A stretch of DNA of 44,840 bases from Candidatus Omnitrophota bacterium (GTDB taxonomy: Bacteria > Omnitrophota > Gorgyraeia > 2-02-FULL-51-18): NCBI GenBank assembly GCA_016180585.1, contig JACPAX010000040.1, positions 1-44,840 of the forward strand, written 5' to 3'. The notes beneath the pieces are model-generated. The model saw only the letters and a list, made by a program, of their open reading frames with translations. It did not search any database and was not told the origin of the DNA. Below, in pieces: positions 33,703 to 40,660 of this stretch. A program made the position numbers and the translations under genes. Every line of letters begins with the position of its first letter. The first letter of the stretch is position 1.

Positions 33703-33730
33703 ATTATACCTGGGAAATCCCGTTTGTCAA
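33703..33730 (-). promoter_or_regulatory. Consensus promoter of the LacI-family regulator
   Basis: Minus strand: TTGACA (33725-33730), 16-base spacer, TATAAT (33703-33708). Both hexamers are perfect. The predicted start falls near 33696, at the edge of the operator. Confidence 0.85.
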
Positions 33731-33757
33731 GACCGGCACGACACGTCCGCATTGGGC

Positions 33758-33786
33758 GTGACCTGCGGCGCGGGATGTGCTAAATT
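33758..33786 (+). promoter_or_regulatory. Candidate promoter of fabL
   Basis: GTGACC (33758-33763), 17-base spacer, and TGC-preceded TAAATT (33781-33786). The start codon follows eight bases later at 33795, so the transcript would be leaderless or nearly so. Confidence 0.4.
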
Positions 33787-33794
33787 AGCGGGCG

Positions 33795-34544
33795 ATGTCA
33801 GCCCAGGAAAAATTTATCTTCATCAGCGGGGGGTCGCGCGGGATCGGACGCGCGATCACGCTCTCCCAGGCCGTGCCCGGCGTCACGCTCTTCGTGAATT
33901 ATCTGCGCGACGAGGAGACCGCGCTTTCTGCCAAAAAAGAAGCCGAGGAAAAAGGCGCGCGCGTCTATCTTTTGGCGGGCAATGTCGGCGACCCGGACGC
34001 CGTCCGGTCGCTCTTCGAGACGGTCCGCAGGAAAACCAAGCGGCTTGACGCGCTCGTGCACAACGCGGCCCTCGGGGTCTTCAAGCCCGTGAGCGAGCTT
34101 CGCGTGAAAGACTGGGACATCTCGCTCGACGTGAACGCGAAGGCCCTCCTCACCCTGTCGCAGGCGGCGCTTCCCCTGATGAAAACCGCGGGCGGGCGGA
34201 TCGTCGCGGTCTCAAGCCTCGGATCCCGCCGTTATACCCCCAACTACGGCGCGATCGGGATCTCGAAGGCGGCGCTGGAGAACCTCGTCCGGTATCTGGC
34301 GGTGGAGCTGGCGCCGCACCAAATCCGCGTGAACGCAGTCTCAGGCGGCCTCGTCGACACCGACTCTCTCGACAAGTTCCCCGAGATCGGGCGCATGAAG
34401 AATGAATTTCTCTCCCGCACCCCCGGCGGACGCCTCGGCGCGCCTGAAGACCTCGCCAAGGTCGTGTCGTTTCTCCTCGGGCCGGACTCCGGCTGGATCT
34501 ACGGCCAAACCCTGATCGCCGACGGTGGCTATTCCCTCTCCTGA
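33795..34544 (+). CDS. fabL: Enoyl-ACP reductase, FabL type
   Basis: NAD(P)H-dependent reduction of the trans-2 double bond, the last step of each fatty-acid elongation cycle. The 249-residue SDR protein has FISGGSRGIGRA, then DALVHNAALGVFKPV, SSLGSRRYTPNYGAIGISKAALE and NAVSGGLVDTDSLDKFP. The Tyr151-x6-Lys158 spacing marks an enoyl reductase, not a FabG (Tyr-x3-Lys), and the SLGSxRY...VSGG...DTD..KFP pattern is that of Bacillus-type FabL. It ends TLIADGGYSLS. The downstream glycosyltransferase start overlaps its end by 20 bases, so the two are co-expressed. FabL is the only enoyl reductase in the window and is not in the polyketide-like cluster. Confidence 0.85.
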   Translation: MSAQEKFIFISGGSRGIGRAITLSQAVPGVTLFVNYLRDEETALSAKKEAEEKGARVYLLAGNVGDPDAVRSLFETVRRKTKRLDALVHNAALGVFKPVSELRVKDWDISLDVNAKALLTLSQAALPLMKTAGGRIVAVSSLGSRRYTPNYGAIGISKAALENLVRYLAVELAPHQIRVNAVSGGLVDTDSLDKFPEIGRMKNEFLSRTPGGRLGAPEDLAKVVSFLLGPDSGWIYGQTLIADGGYSLS

Positions 34545-35658
34545 ACTGTTATTCCGGGCGGCGCTCGTCTTCATCGGCCTGGTCTGGGTCAAGCGCGTCG
34601 TCTGGGTGGTTTCGCTTCGACGCCTCAACCCACCGCTCGACCCCCGGGAAGCGCCGGTAAACGCGCCCAAGGTCTCGGTCGTGATTCCCGCGCGCAACGA
34701 AGAAAAAAACATCGCGCGCTGCCTCGCTCATTTCTTCCGCCAACAATATCCGGACTTTGAGATCGTCGTCGTCGACGACCGGTCTACGGACCGCACGTCC
34801 CGTCTTCTCGAAAATTTCCAAAAACTTTCACCGGTGCCGTTTAAAATCGTCCGGATCGAAAAGCTTCCGCAGGGCTGGACCGGCAAAAACTACGCGATGT
34901 TCACCGGGTCCAAGGCCGCGGCGGGCCGATGGCTTCTTTTCACCGACGCGGACACGACGCATGGGCCCCGGAGCATCGGCACGGCCGTCGCGACGGCGCT
35001 CGAGGGCGGCATTGATTTTTTGACGCTGGCGCCGCAGACCGAGTGCCGGAGTTTTTGGGAAAACACCGTCCAGCCCCTCGCCGTCTCAAGCCTTGCGCTC
35101 TGGTTTGACCCGCGCAAAACCAACGACGACCGGAACCCGTCGGTGCTGGCGAACGGCCAGTTCATCCTGATTAAAAAGGAAGTCTACGAAAAACTGGGAG
35201 GAAACGAGTCCGTCAAAAACGAGGTCGTGGAAGACGTGGAATTCGCCAAAATTGCCCGCGCGGCCGGCGCGCGCGTGCGTTTTCTCAACGGCACCAAGCT
35301 CTACGCCACGCGGATGTACAGCAGTCTGGCGGAAATTAAAACCGGTTGGACGCGCATTTTCACTTATCTCTTCAACAAGAGCGTCCCGGCCCTGCTCCAC
35401 AAGATATTTCTTTTTGTCTTCTTCTCGCTCCTGCCGTTCGCGGCGCTCGCCGACAAAAACGTGTTTTTTTTGGCGCTCGCGGTGTCTCTTTTCATCATCG
35501 TCGTCCGTTTCATCGGCAATAAAATGACGAAAACCAACCCCTGGTACGCCTTCCTGCATCCCCTGGGGTCTCTCGTGATGATTTGGATTCTTCTGGCCTG
35601 TGTCGGGAGGGTTCTTTTCCGCCGGCCCTCCGTCTGGCGCGGGCAGTCTTACCCATAA
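34525..35658 (+). CDS. Family 2 glycosyltransferase with membrane segments (HpnB/CrtQ-like)
   Basis: 377 residues. An N-terminal hydrophobic helix (FRAALVFIGLVWVKRVVWVVSL) precedes a GT-A catalytic domain (KVSVVIPARNEEKNIARCL; the DXD-type LFTDADTTHGP; EVVEDVEFAKIARAAGA, the acceptor-side acid). Two to three C-terminal transmembrane helices follow. GWTGKNYAMFTGS is characteristic of the hopene- and carotenoid-associated GT2 subgroup, so a lipid-linked acceptor is plausible. The start is a GTG at 34525 overlapping the fabL end; no better in-frame start exists. It converges on the VapC-like gene with a six-base gap. Confidence 0.82.
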   Translation: MAIPSPELLFRAALVFIGLVWVKRVVWVVSLRRLNPPLDPREAPVNAPKVSVVIPARNEEKNIARCLAHFFRQQYPDFEIVVVDDRSTDRTSRLLENFQKLSPVPFKIVRIEKLPQGWTGKNYAMFTGSKAAAGRWLLFTDADTTHGPRSIGTAVATALEGGIDFLTLAPQTECRSFWENTVQPLAVSSLALWFDPRKTNDDRNPSVLANGQFILIKKEVYEKLGGNESVKNEVVEDVEFAKIARAAGARVRFLNGTKLYATRMYSSLAEIKTGWTRIFTYLFNKSVPALLHKIFLFVFFSLLPFAALADKNVFFLALAVSLFIIVVRFIGNKMTKTNPWYAFLHPLGSLVMIWILLACVGRVLFRRPSVWRGQSYP

Positions 35659-35664
35659 CCTCAC

Positions 35665-36090
35665 TCAAGCAATGGGAACATTCATCGCCTTCGCGGCTTT
35701 TTTCAGAGAGTCATCCAGTGTCGCAAGCGGCAGGCCCTGACGCAAGGCCAATTCCAGATAGGCCGCGTCATAAGCGCTCAATTTCCATCGGCGCGCTTCG
35801 TCGAAGACCCGGCTAAAAACACGAGACAGCGCGGTCGGTTCCACTGAAATACTCAAATATCCCAGTTGCTCCAAAAACACGCTTGCCTGAGAGGCGGTCA
35901 ATCGTTTATGCCGTTCGGCAACGAGAAGCACATTGGTTATTTCCAGAGGCCAGACAGCGGGAACCAGGGCCTCCACGCCGTTACCCATTTGGTCCAGCAG
36001 CCACTCCGTATACGGCGTTTTTTCTTCCTCAAAACACCAAGCCAACGCTGCGGAAGCGTCAATGACCAGGCGATTAACGTCGGCCTTCAC
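35665..36090 (-). CDS. PIN-domain toxin, VapC type
   Basis: Probable ribonuclease toxin. 141 residues with the PIN-domain acids: LVIDASAALAWCFEEE (first Asp), PLEITNVLL (Glu), SAYDAAYLELALR (Asp), and LATLDDSLKKAAK (last Asp). The start GTG at 36090 lies within the end of the antitoxin gene (17-base overlap), the normal toxin-antitoxin arrangement. Known VapC proteins cut tRNA or rRNA; the target here is unknown. The antitoxin is of the Phd/YefM fold, a common partner for PIN toxins. Confidence 0.9.
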   Translation of the reverse strand: MKADVNRLVIDASAALAWCFEEEKTPYTEWLLDQMGNGVEALVPAVWPLEITNVLLVAERHKRLTASQASVFLEQLGYLSISVEPTALSRVFSRVFDEARRWKLSAYDAAYLELALRQGLPLATLDDSLKKAAKAMNVPIA

Positions 36091-36313
36091 GAATCATGTC
36101 CTTGATACGCAACCCGCGCAGAAGAATCCCCTTGCGCGCTTCGCGGATGCAGCGCGTCGCTTCCTTGAAATCACGCGCTTTCTGTTGGTCGACCGGAACC
36201 AACTTGGCCACCGGCACTCCACGACGGGTGATTTGAATCACTTCACCTTTCAGTACGCGTTCCAAAAGCGCGGGCAAATGTGTTTTGGCATCGAACGAAC
36301 CGACGTTGACCAT
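36074..36313 (-). CDS. Phd/YefM-family antitoxin
   Basis: 79 residues. MVNVGSFDAKTHLPALLERVLKGEVIQITRRGVPVAKLVPVD is the compact DNA-binding N-terminal fold of Phd/YefM antitoxins. The C-terminal tail (CIREARKGILLRGLRIKDMI) should wrap around the PIN toxin. GGAGG lies upstream of the ATG at 36313. It probably represses its own operon together with the toxin, through the direct repeats in its promoter. Confidence 0.9.
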   Translation of the reverse strand: MVNVGSFDAKTHLPALLERVLKGEVIQITRRGVPVAKLVPVDQQKARDFKEATRCIREARKGILLRGLRIKDMIREGRR

Positions 36314-36334
36314 CGTGGTCTCCTCCTATTTCAG

Positions 36335-36372
36335 AGGATACCTAATATAGACTAGTTTGTCAACTAGTTTGT
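36335..36372 (-). promoter_or_regulatory. Toxin-antitoxin promoter with two 10-bp direct repeats
   Basis: Minus strand TTGACA (36358-36363), 17-base spacer, TATCCT (36335-36340). The plus-strand word ACTAGTTTGT occurs twice, 12 bases apart (36351-36360, 36363-36372), covering the -35 hexamer: one face-aligned turn apart, as expected for an autorepressor site. Confidence 0.7.
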
Positions 36373-36481
36373 AGTTGGTTAGTTTAGTTAGTTTAGTTTA
36401 TAGTAGCTCCGAGACAACCAAGAGTTTAACAACTATGCTTAAGCGGTCAAGATTTTTCAATATAGTTCTGTAATTATACAC

Positions 36482-36524
36482 TTGACATCAATCATTATAC
36501 ATGTATAATCTGTATCAGATACAG
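36482..36524 (+). promoter_or_regulatory. fic promoter with two adjacent palindromes
   Basis: TTGACA (36482-36487), 16-base spacer, TATAAT (36504-36509). A perfect 16-bp palindrome ATTATACATGTATAAT (36494-36509) covers the -10. A second palindrome, CTGTATC-A-GATACAG (36510-36524), follows immediately across the predicted start site. Both look like operator sites. The flanking 36373-36481 is AT-rich with no gene. Confidence 0.8.
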
Positions 36525-36544
36525 TATTAAAGGATATAACAATC

Positions 36545-37669
36545 ATGCTATTTAAAACGCCTGTGCTTGGCAATAAAGAGCTGGAAGTTATCAAAGAAAT
36601 TGATGCTCTTAAAAGTAAACTTGGCTACATGCTTCATGCCCCTAGTAGATGGTATGGACTACTAAGTAGAATCACTCTATCTAGAGCTATAAAAGGTTCA
36701 AATACTATTGAGGGCTATAATATTACAAAGGATGATGCCGCCGCTGTTGTGGAGGGGGAAGAACCCTTCAATGAAAAAGCCGAAGCTTGGATGGCAAACG
36801 AATGTTATAGAAGAGCTATGACTTATGTATTACAAGCAGCTGATGACCCATACTTCAAACATTCGGAAATGTTAATTAAAAGTCTCCATTTTATGATGTT
36901 GGAATACAAAATTGACAAATCGCCGGGTCAATGGAGACCCGGATATATTAATGTCGTTAATGACCAGACAAAAGAAATTGTATACGTTGGCCCCGATGCG
37001 GAACTCGTGCCCGCTTTAATTTCAGAATTTGTAGACTCTTTGGCAAATCCCGCCAGAGAAGTACCTAGTATTATTCATGCTGCAATGGCACATCTCAATA
37101 TAACTATGATCCATCCATTTAGAGATGGAAACGGTAGAATGGCCAGATGCATTCAAACATTAGTATTAGTAAGAGATGGCACAAAAGCGTCTAAATTCTC
37201 TAGTATTGAAGAATATTTGGGCAAGCCAAAAAATACGTTAGAGTATTACGACGTGTTAGCTAAGGTGGGTATGGGTAAATGGAGTCCTGAAAATGATGCT
37301 CTTCCCTGGATACAATTTTGTTTAACAGCCCACTATATCCAAGCTTTAACAACATTACGTCGAACAAATGAAATGCAGAAAGTATGGGAGATACTAGAAT
37401 TGGAAGTAAAGAAAAGAGGGCTGCCAGAAAGAACCGTTCTTGCACTTTCAGACGCAGCTTTTGGATATAGAGTAAGAAATGTAAGATATAGAAAAAATGC
37501 TGACGTAGAAGATCAGACGGCAAGCCGGGATTTAAAACGCTTAGTGGACGCCAATCTACTTATTCCCCAAGGTAATGCCCGTGCAAGATATTATGTTGCA
37601 TCTGATTTTGTTAAGCAAATAAGAGATCAAAATCGGGAAAATCGAGAGATTACACGCCCGTTTGGCTAA
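36545..37669 (+). CDS. Fic-domain protein with N-terminal inhibitory motif
   Basis: 374 residues, a probable AMP-transferase. The Fic active-site loop is HPFRDGNGRMAR (catalytic His190). The N-terminal inhibitory helix motif, SNTIEG (Ser52, Glu56), marks a class II Fic protein that holds itself off until relieved. The region after Trp130 (QWRPGYINV) is the typical flap, and the C-terminal 90 residues look like a winged-helix DNA-binding part (DVEDQTASRDLKRLVDANLLI). That domain could bind the palindromes in its own promoter. Base composition is markedly AT-rich compared with all neighbours, so it is probably acquired. AAGGA precedes the ATG. Confidence 0.9.
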   Translation: MLFKTPVLGNKELEVIKEIDALKSKLGYMLHAPSRWYGLLSRITLSRAIKGSNTIEGYNITKDDAAAVVEGEEPFNEKAEAWMANECYRRAMTYVLQAADDPYFKHSEMLIKSLHFMMLEYKIDKSPGQWRPGYINVVNDQTKEIVYVGPDAELVPALISEFVDSLANPAREVPSIIHAAMAHLNITMIHPFRDGNGRMARCIQTLVLVRDGTKASKFSSIEEYLGKPKNTLEYYDVLAKVGMGKWSPENDALPWIQFCLTAHYIQALTTLRRTNEMQKVWEILELEVKKRGLPERTVLALSDAAFGYRVRNVRYRKNADVEDQTASRDLKRLVDANLLIPQGNARARYYVASDFVKQIRDQNRENREITRPFG

Positions 37670-37671
37670 AA

Positions 37672-38199
37672 CTACCGAGTTTTAATCACACGCCACGCCG
37701 CGAGCTTGCGCGCGTAGGACAGGGACGCGTGCGCGGGGCTCGTGGACGGCAGGCGCCGGCAGCTCACCGGTTTCTCCCCTAGAGCGGGAAGCGCGTATTT
37801 TCGGTAACACTCCTCGGCTTTTCTGCCGTTAAAGTAAACCCGTCTGATCTTCGGGTGAGCGGAAAAGAACGATAGAAAATCGTTTGGGACGAGCGAGTCC
37901 TTTTCGATATCGGAGTCGAGACTCGTCTCCCGGTCGCAGGACTCGATCACATCCCAGAGCGCAATCCCGGCGGAGCGCAGCAGGCGGAGTCTTTTTTTAT
38001 AAGGCAAATCGGGGCCGGCACCGACCAGTTCTCCGACAATGCTCCAGAAAAGATTTCGGGGATGCGCGTAATACTGGCCAGCGCGCAAAGAGGCCTTCCC
38101 GGGCATGCTCCCGAGAATAAGGACAGTCGCCTGGGCGTTTTCGACGGGCTCGAAACTGCGCACCCGCGTTTTCTCAGCCGGTTTTTTTGGAAGCCGCAT
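37672..38199 (-). CDS. Uracil-DNA glycosylase-superfamily DNA-deoxyinosine glycosylase-like protein
   Basis: 175 residues. The motif VLILGSMPGKASLRAGQYYAHPRNLFWSI fits the family-6-type (hypoxanthine-DNA glycosylase) branch, and RLPSTSPAHAS is the second superfamily loop. Such enzymes excise deaminated purines from DNA. The start ATG at 38199 lies inside the end of the preceding gene (26-base overlap), giving translational coupling. It ends two bases from the convergent Fic stop. Substrate assignment rests on motif resemblance only. Confidence 0.8.
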   Translation of the reverse strand: MRLPKKPAEKTRVRSFEPVENAQATVLILGSMPGKASLRAGQYYAHPRNLFWSIVGELVGAGPDLPYKKRLRLLRSAGIALWDVIESCDRETSLDSDIEKDSLVPNDFLSFFSAHPKIRRVYFNGRKAEECYRKYALPALGEKPVSCRRLPSTSPAHASLSYARKLAAWRVIKTR

Positions 38200-38938
38200 A
38201 AATCTTCAGCAGATGGCGGTCGATCTCTTTTTTGAAGGCGGGGTCTGGGCCGGTATTCAGGCTGAGTTCATGGTACTCGTAGGTCCCGATCAACCGGTCC
38301 TCCCAGTCAAAGAGAGACATGCTCACCGGAAGCGCAGTCCTCTCATCAAAACCGACACGGACGCGTTGAGCGAAATATATCGCGTCCTTTTGAGATTTTA
38401 AGAACGTAACGTCCGAGATATTTTCCTCCAGCCACTTCACCCGGAGATTCCCGGACCTCTCCGAATGAGCGACTGCTTTCGTGAAATCCTCCAGAAAAGT
38501 TCCGATGCCCGCGTCCTCGATGTCGTAAGAGGCGCTGCCCTGACGCACCCAGGGGCTTGAAGGGTCCAGCGCGATCACCGGGGCCAACCGGAATAAAATC
38601 CCCGGCTTATGGATGAGGAGCTTGCCCTTGTGCCTGCCGCGCTCATACATGACCTGCAGGCCTTTCTTTTCGGTATTGAGCCACTTCATGAAAATTTTGA
38701 ACGGCTTCTCAAACCTGAGAAAAATCTTTTCTTCCTCTCCAACCACGCCGTCCGAGGTCTCCCGCTTCACGAACACCGCGCGATAGTCTTTCAGCCGGCC
38801 GTAGGAGGCGTTGCCTTTTTCCAAGAACCCCGCCAGACGCGCGGCCTCCGGATCCGCGGACACGGCGTCCTGCCCCGCCCGCGACGCCCCGCCCGCCAGC
38901 GTCAGGACGACGCAAATCATACCGATCGTTTTTCGCAT
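38174..38938 (-). CDS. Secreted DUF1571-like protein (LolA/LolB-type fold likely)
   Basis: About 254 residues. Signal peptide (KTIGMICVVLTLAGGASRA), then DYRAVFVKRE, EEKIFLRFEKPFKIFMKWL, GRHKGKLLIHKPG and ALDPSSPWVRQGS. These are the conserved segments of DUF1571 proteins, recalled mainly from Planctomycetes and relatives and thought to share the LolA half-barrel fold. It may bind a lipid or lipoprotein in the periplasm. The ATG at 38938 and a GTG at 38944 are both possible; GGAG lies five bases before the GTG. It overlaps the glycosylase gene. Confidence 0.65.
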   Translation of the reverse strand: MRKTIGMICVVLTLAGGASRAGQDAVSADPEAARLAGFLEKGNASYGRLKDYRAVFVKRETSDGVVGEEEKIFLRFEKPFKIFMKWLNTEKKGLQVMYERGRHKGKLLIHKPGILFRLAPVIALDPSSPWVRQGSASYDIEDAGIGTFLEDFTKAVAHSERSGNLRVKWLEENISDVTFLKSQKDAIYFAQRVRVGFDERTALPVSMSLFDWEDRLIGTYEYHELSLNTGPDPAFKKEIDRHLLKIYAASKKTG

Positions 38939-38954
38939 CGACACTTTTTCTCCG

Positions 38955-39869
38955 TCAGACCCGGCCCAGGAAATCCATGATTTCTTTCTCGTAACTTTCC
39001 CGTCCCAAAATCACCGATTCGTTATGCCCGGCGCCTGGGACCACCAGCCACTTGACGGAATCCGAACGCCCGGCCCTCCCCAAAAATTCCCGGTGGGAAG
39101 AAGGGATGTAGTCGTCCGTCTCCCCGTAAATCATCAGCGTCGGCGGATGCGGCTTTCTCATCAGGTCCTCCACGTCGACAAAACGGCGTCCCGAACGCCT
39201 TTGGGAATACCAGAACCCGAGGCCGGCGAAGAGATGGACGACCCAGTCCGGGGTGTTTTCCCCGAAAAAATTCGGCCTCACGAGCACCGGCGCCCATTTG
39301 CGGATGTAGTCCCTGAAAATTTCTTTCATCGAAAAAAGCCCGTCGGCCACGACGGCCCTGACCGAGGGGTCCTCGAGCGAGGCGGCAAACGCGATGTCCG
39401 CGCCGTTGGAGACGCCGAAGAGCGCGATCTTGATATCGGGGCCCAGCGCTTTTTTGGCCCAGCGGACCGCCACGAGAAGCCTTTCGACGTCCTCCCGAGT
39501 CGGCCACTGGCTGAGGGAATTCTTGCCCTCTTCCCCGCGCCCGTTTTCGAAATCAACGCTGAGAAGATGATACCCCAGCGCGGGCACAAAGTAGGCGTAC
39601 TTCTCCCACGACTCTTTGGCGCCTCCCGACTCGTGGCAAAAAATCACGGCGCGGGAAGCGCCCTGGCACTCGAGGAGCAGGCCCTCGATCTCGCGGTCGG
39701 AGGAATCAAGAATATTCACCTTTTCCCCCCGGGAGACCAGCGGCAGCTCATCCGCGGGACGATAGACGAGGCTCACAAAAATATTGGCGATCAGCCGCGT
39801 GTATTTGAACGCGGCCCAGACCCCGTATGCGCCGACGACAAGCGCCGCAAAAAGCAAAAAAAACCTCAC
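38955..39869 (-). CDS. Membrane-anchored alpha/beta hydrolase
   Basis: 304 residues. An N-terminal transmembrane helix (FFLLFAALVVGAYGVWAAF) places the catalytic domain outside the cytoplasm. The nucleophile is Ser154 in FGVSNGADIAF, the acid is Asp252 or Asp253 in GETDDYIPSSH, and the His is His282 in GAGHNES. The oxyanion region is CHESGGAKESW. Substrate is unknown; it resembles prolyl-oligopeptidase/dienelactone-hydrolase-type proteins. Its ATG overlaps the tatC stop (ATGA, 39866-39869), so it is co-translated with tatC; a functional link is not implied. Confidence 0.82.
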   Translation of the reverse strand: MRFFLLFAALVVGAYGVWAAFKYTRLIANIFVSLVYRPADELPLVSRGEKVNILDSSDREIEGLLLECQGASRAVIFCHESGGAKESWEKYAYFVPALGYHLLSVDFENGRGEEGKNSLSQWPTREDVERLLVAVRWAKKALGPDIKIALFGVSNGADIAFAASLEDPSVRAVVADGLFSMKEIFRDYIRKWAPVLVRPNFFGENTPDWVVHLFAGLGFWYSQRRSGRRFVDVEDLMRKPHPPTLMIYGETDDYIPSSHREFLGRAGRSDSVKWLVVPGAGHNESVILGRESYEKEIMDFLGRV

Positions 39870-40597
39870 GGCTTTTTCCCTTTCCGGAAAAATCCCACGA
39901 GAGAGGCGGCCGCGATGCTGAGCTCAAAAAGAAAGACCAGCGGCACCGCCAGAAAAAACTGGCTGGCGACATCCGGCCCGGGGGTGAGCACGGCCGCGGC
40001 GACGAGGATCAGCACCACCGCGTGCCGGCGAAATTTCCCGAGGCGCGCCGCGTCGGTGACCCCCGCAAACACAAGCGCCATCACGAATACCGGGAGATTG
40101 AAGGCGACGCCGAAGGCCACCAGAAGCTGCGTCAAAAAGTCCACGTATTCCCGCACCGAGATCAAGGGCCTCAGAACCTCGGACTGCATCCCGAGAAAAA
40201 ACCGGACTGCGGCCGGGACGACGATGCGATAACAAAACACGGCGCCGCCCGCGAACAAGACGGACGTGACCAAACCCGCCGGAATGACGATTCTTTTTTC
40301 TCTCTCGTGAAGGCCCGGCGAGACAAAAAACCAGGCCTGCGAGGCCACGATGGGAAAGGCCGCCGTCAGACCCGCCAGGAAGGCCACTTGGAGTTTGACT
40401 AAAAACGCCTCGGCCGGCGAGAAAAAATAGAGTTCCCGGATGGCGCCGGCGACCGGACGAAGGAGAATCCCCAAAAGAAGGTCCGAACAGGCATAAGCGG
40501 CTATGGAGACAACCCCGACGGCCGCGAGCGAAACCAAAAGTCTTTTCCTGAGTTCTTCCAGATGCTGCCAAAGAGTAAGGGAGCCGGGCGAATTCAT
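39866..40597 (-). CDS. tatC: Sec-independent protein translocase TatC
   Basis: The twin-arginine signal receptor of the Tat pathway. 243 residues, six transmembrane segments. Motifs: LWQHLEELRKRLL at the cytoplasmic N-terminus, FFSPAEAFLVKLQ in the first loops, FVSPGLHEREKR, and LTPGPDVASQFFLAVPL near the end. No tatA or tatB gene lies nearby. A perfect extended -10 sits seven bases before the ATG, so the mRNA is predicted leaderless. The stop is coupled to the hydrolase start. Confidence 0.93.
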   Translation of the reverse strand: MNSPGSLTLWQHLEELRKRLLVSLAAVGVVSIAAYACSDLLLGILLRPVAGAIRELYFFSPAEAFLVKLQVAFLAGLTAAFPIVASQAWFFVSPGLHEREKRIVIPAGLVTSVLFAGGAVFCYRIVVPAAVRFFLGMQSEVLRPLISVREYVDFLTQLLVAFGVAFNLPVFVMALVFAGVTDAARLGKFRRHAVVLILVAAAVLTPGPDVASQFFLAVPLVFLFELSIAAASLVGFFRKGKKP

Positions 40598-40604
40598 CGC
40601 GGCG

Positions 40605-40613
40605 ATTATAGCA
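40605..40613 (-). promoter_or_regulatory. Extended -10 (TGCTATAAT) for a leaderless tatC mRNA
   Basis: TGC plus TATAAT on the minus strand, then CGCCGCG and the ATG at 40597. Start of transcription should fall on or beside the start codon. It overlaps the divergent promoter at 40618-40646. Confidence 0.65.
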
Positions 40614-40617
40614 TAAA

Positions 40618-40646
40618 TTGACAGGACTATTTTATTCTGTTAGGAT
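40618..40646 (+). promoter_or_regulatory. Promoter of the coiled-coil membrane protein gene
   Basis: TTGACA (40618-40623), 17-base spacer, TAGGAT (40641-40646). The predicted start near 40653 leaves only about eight bases before the ATG at 40661, and no Shine-Dalgarno is present. Confidence 0.7.
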
Positions 40647-40660
40647 ACGTCCAAATCCCT

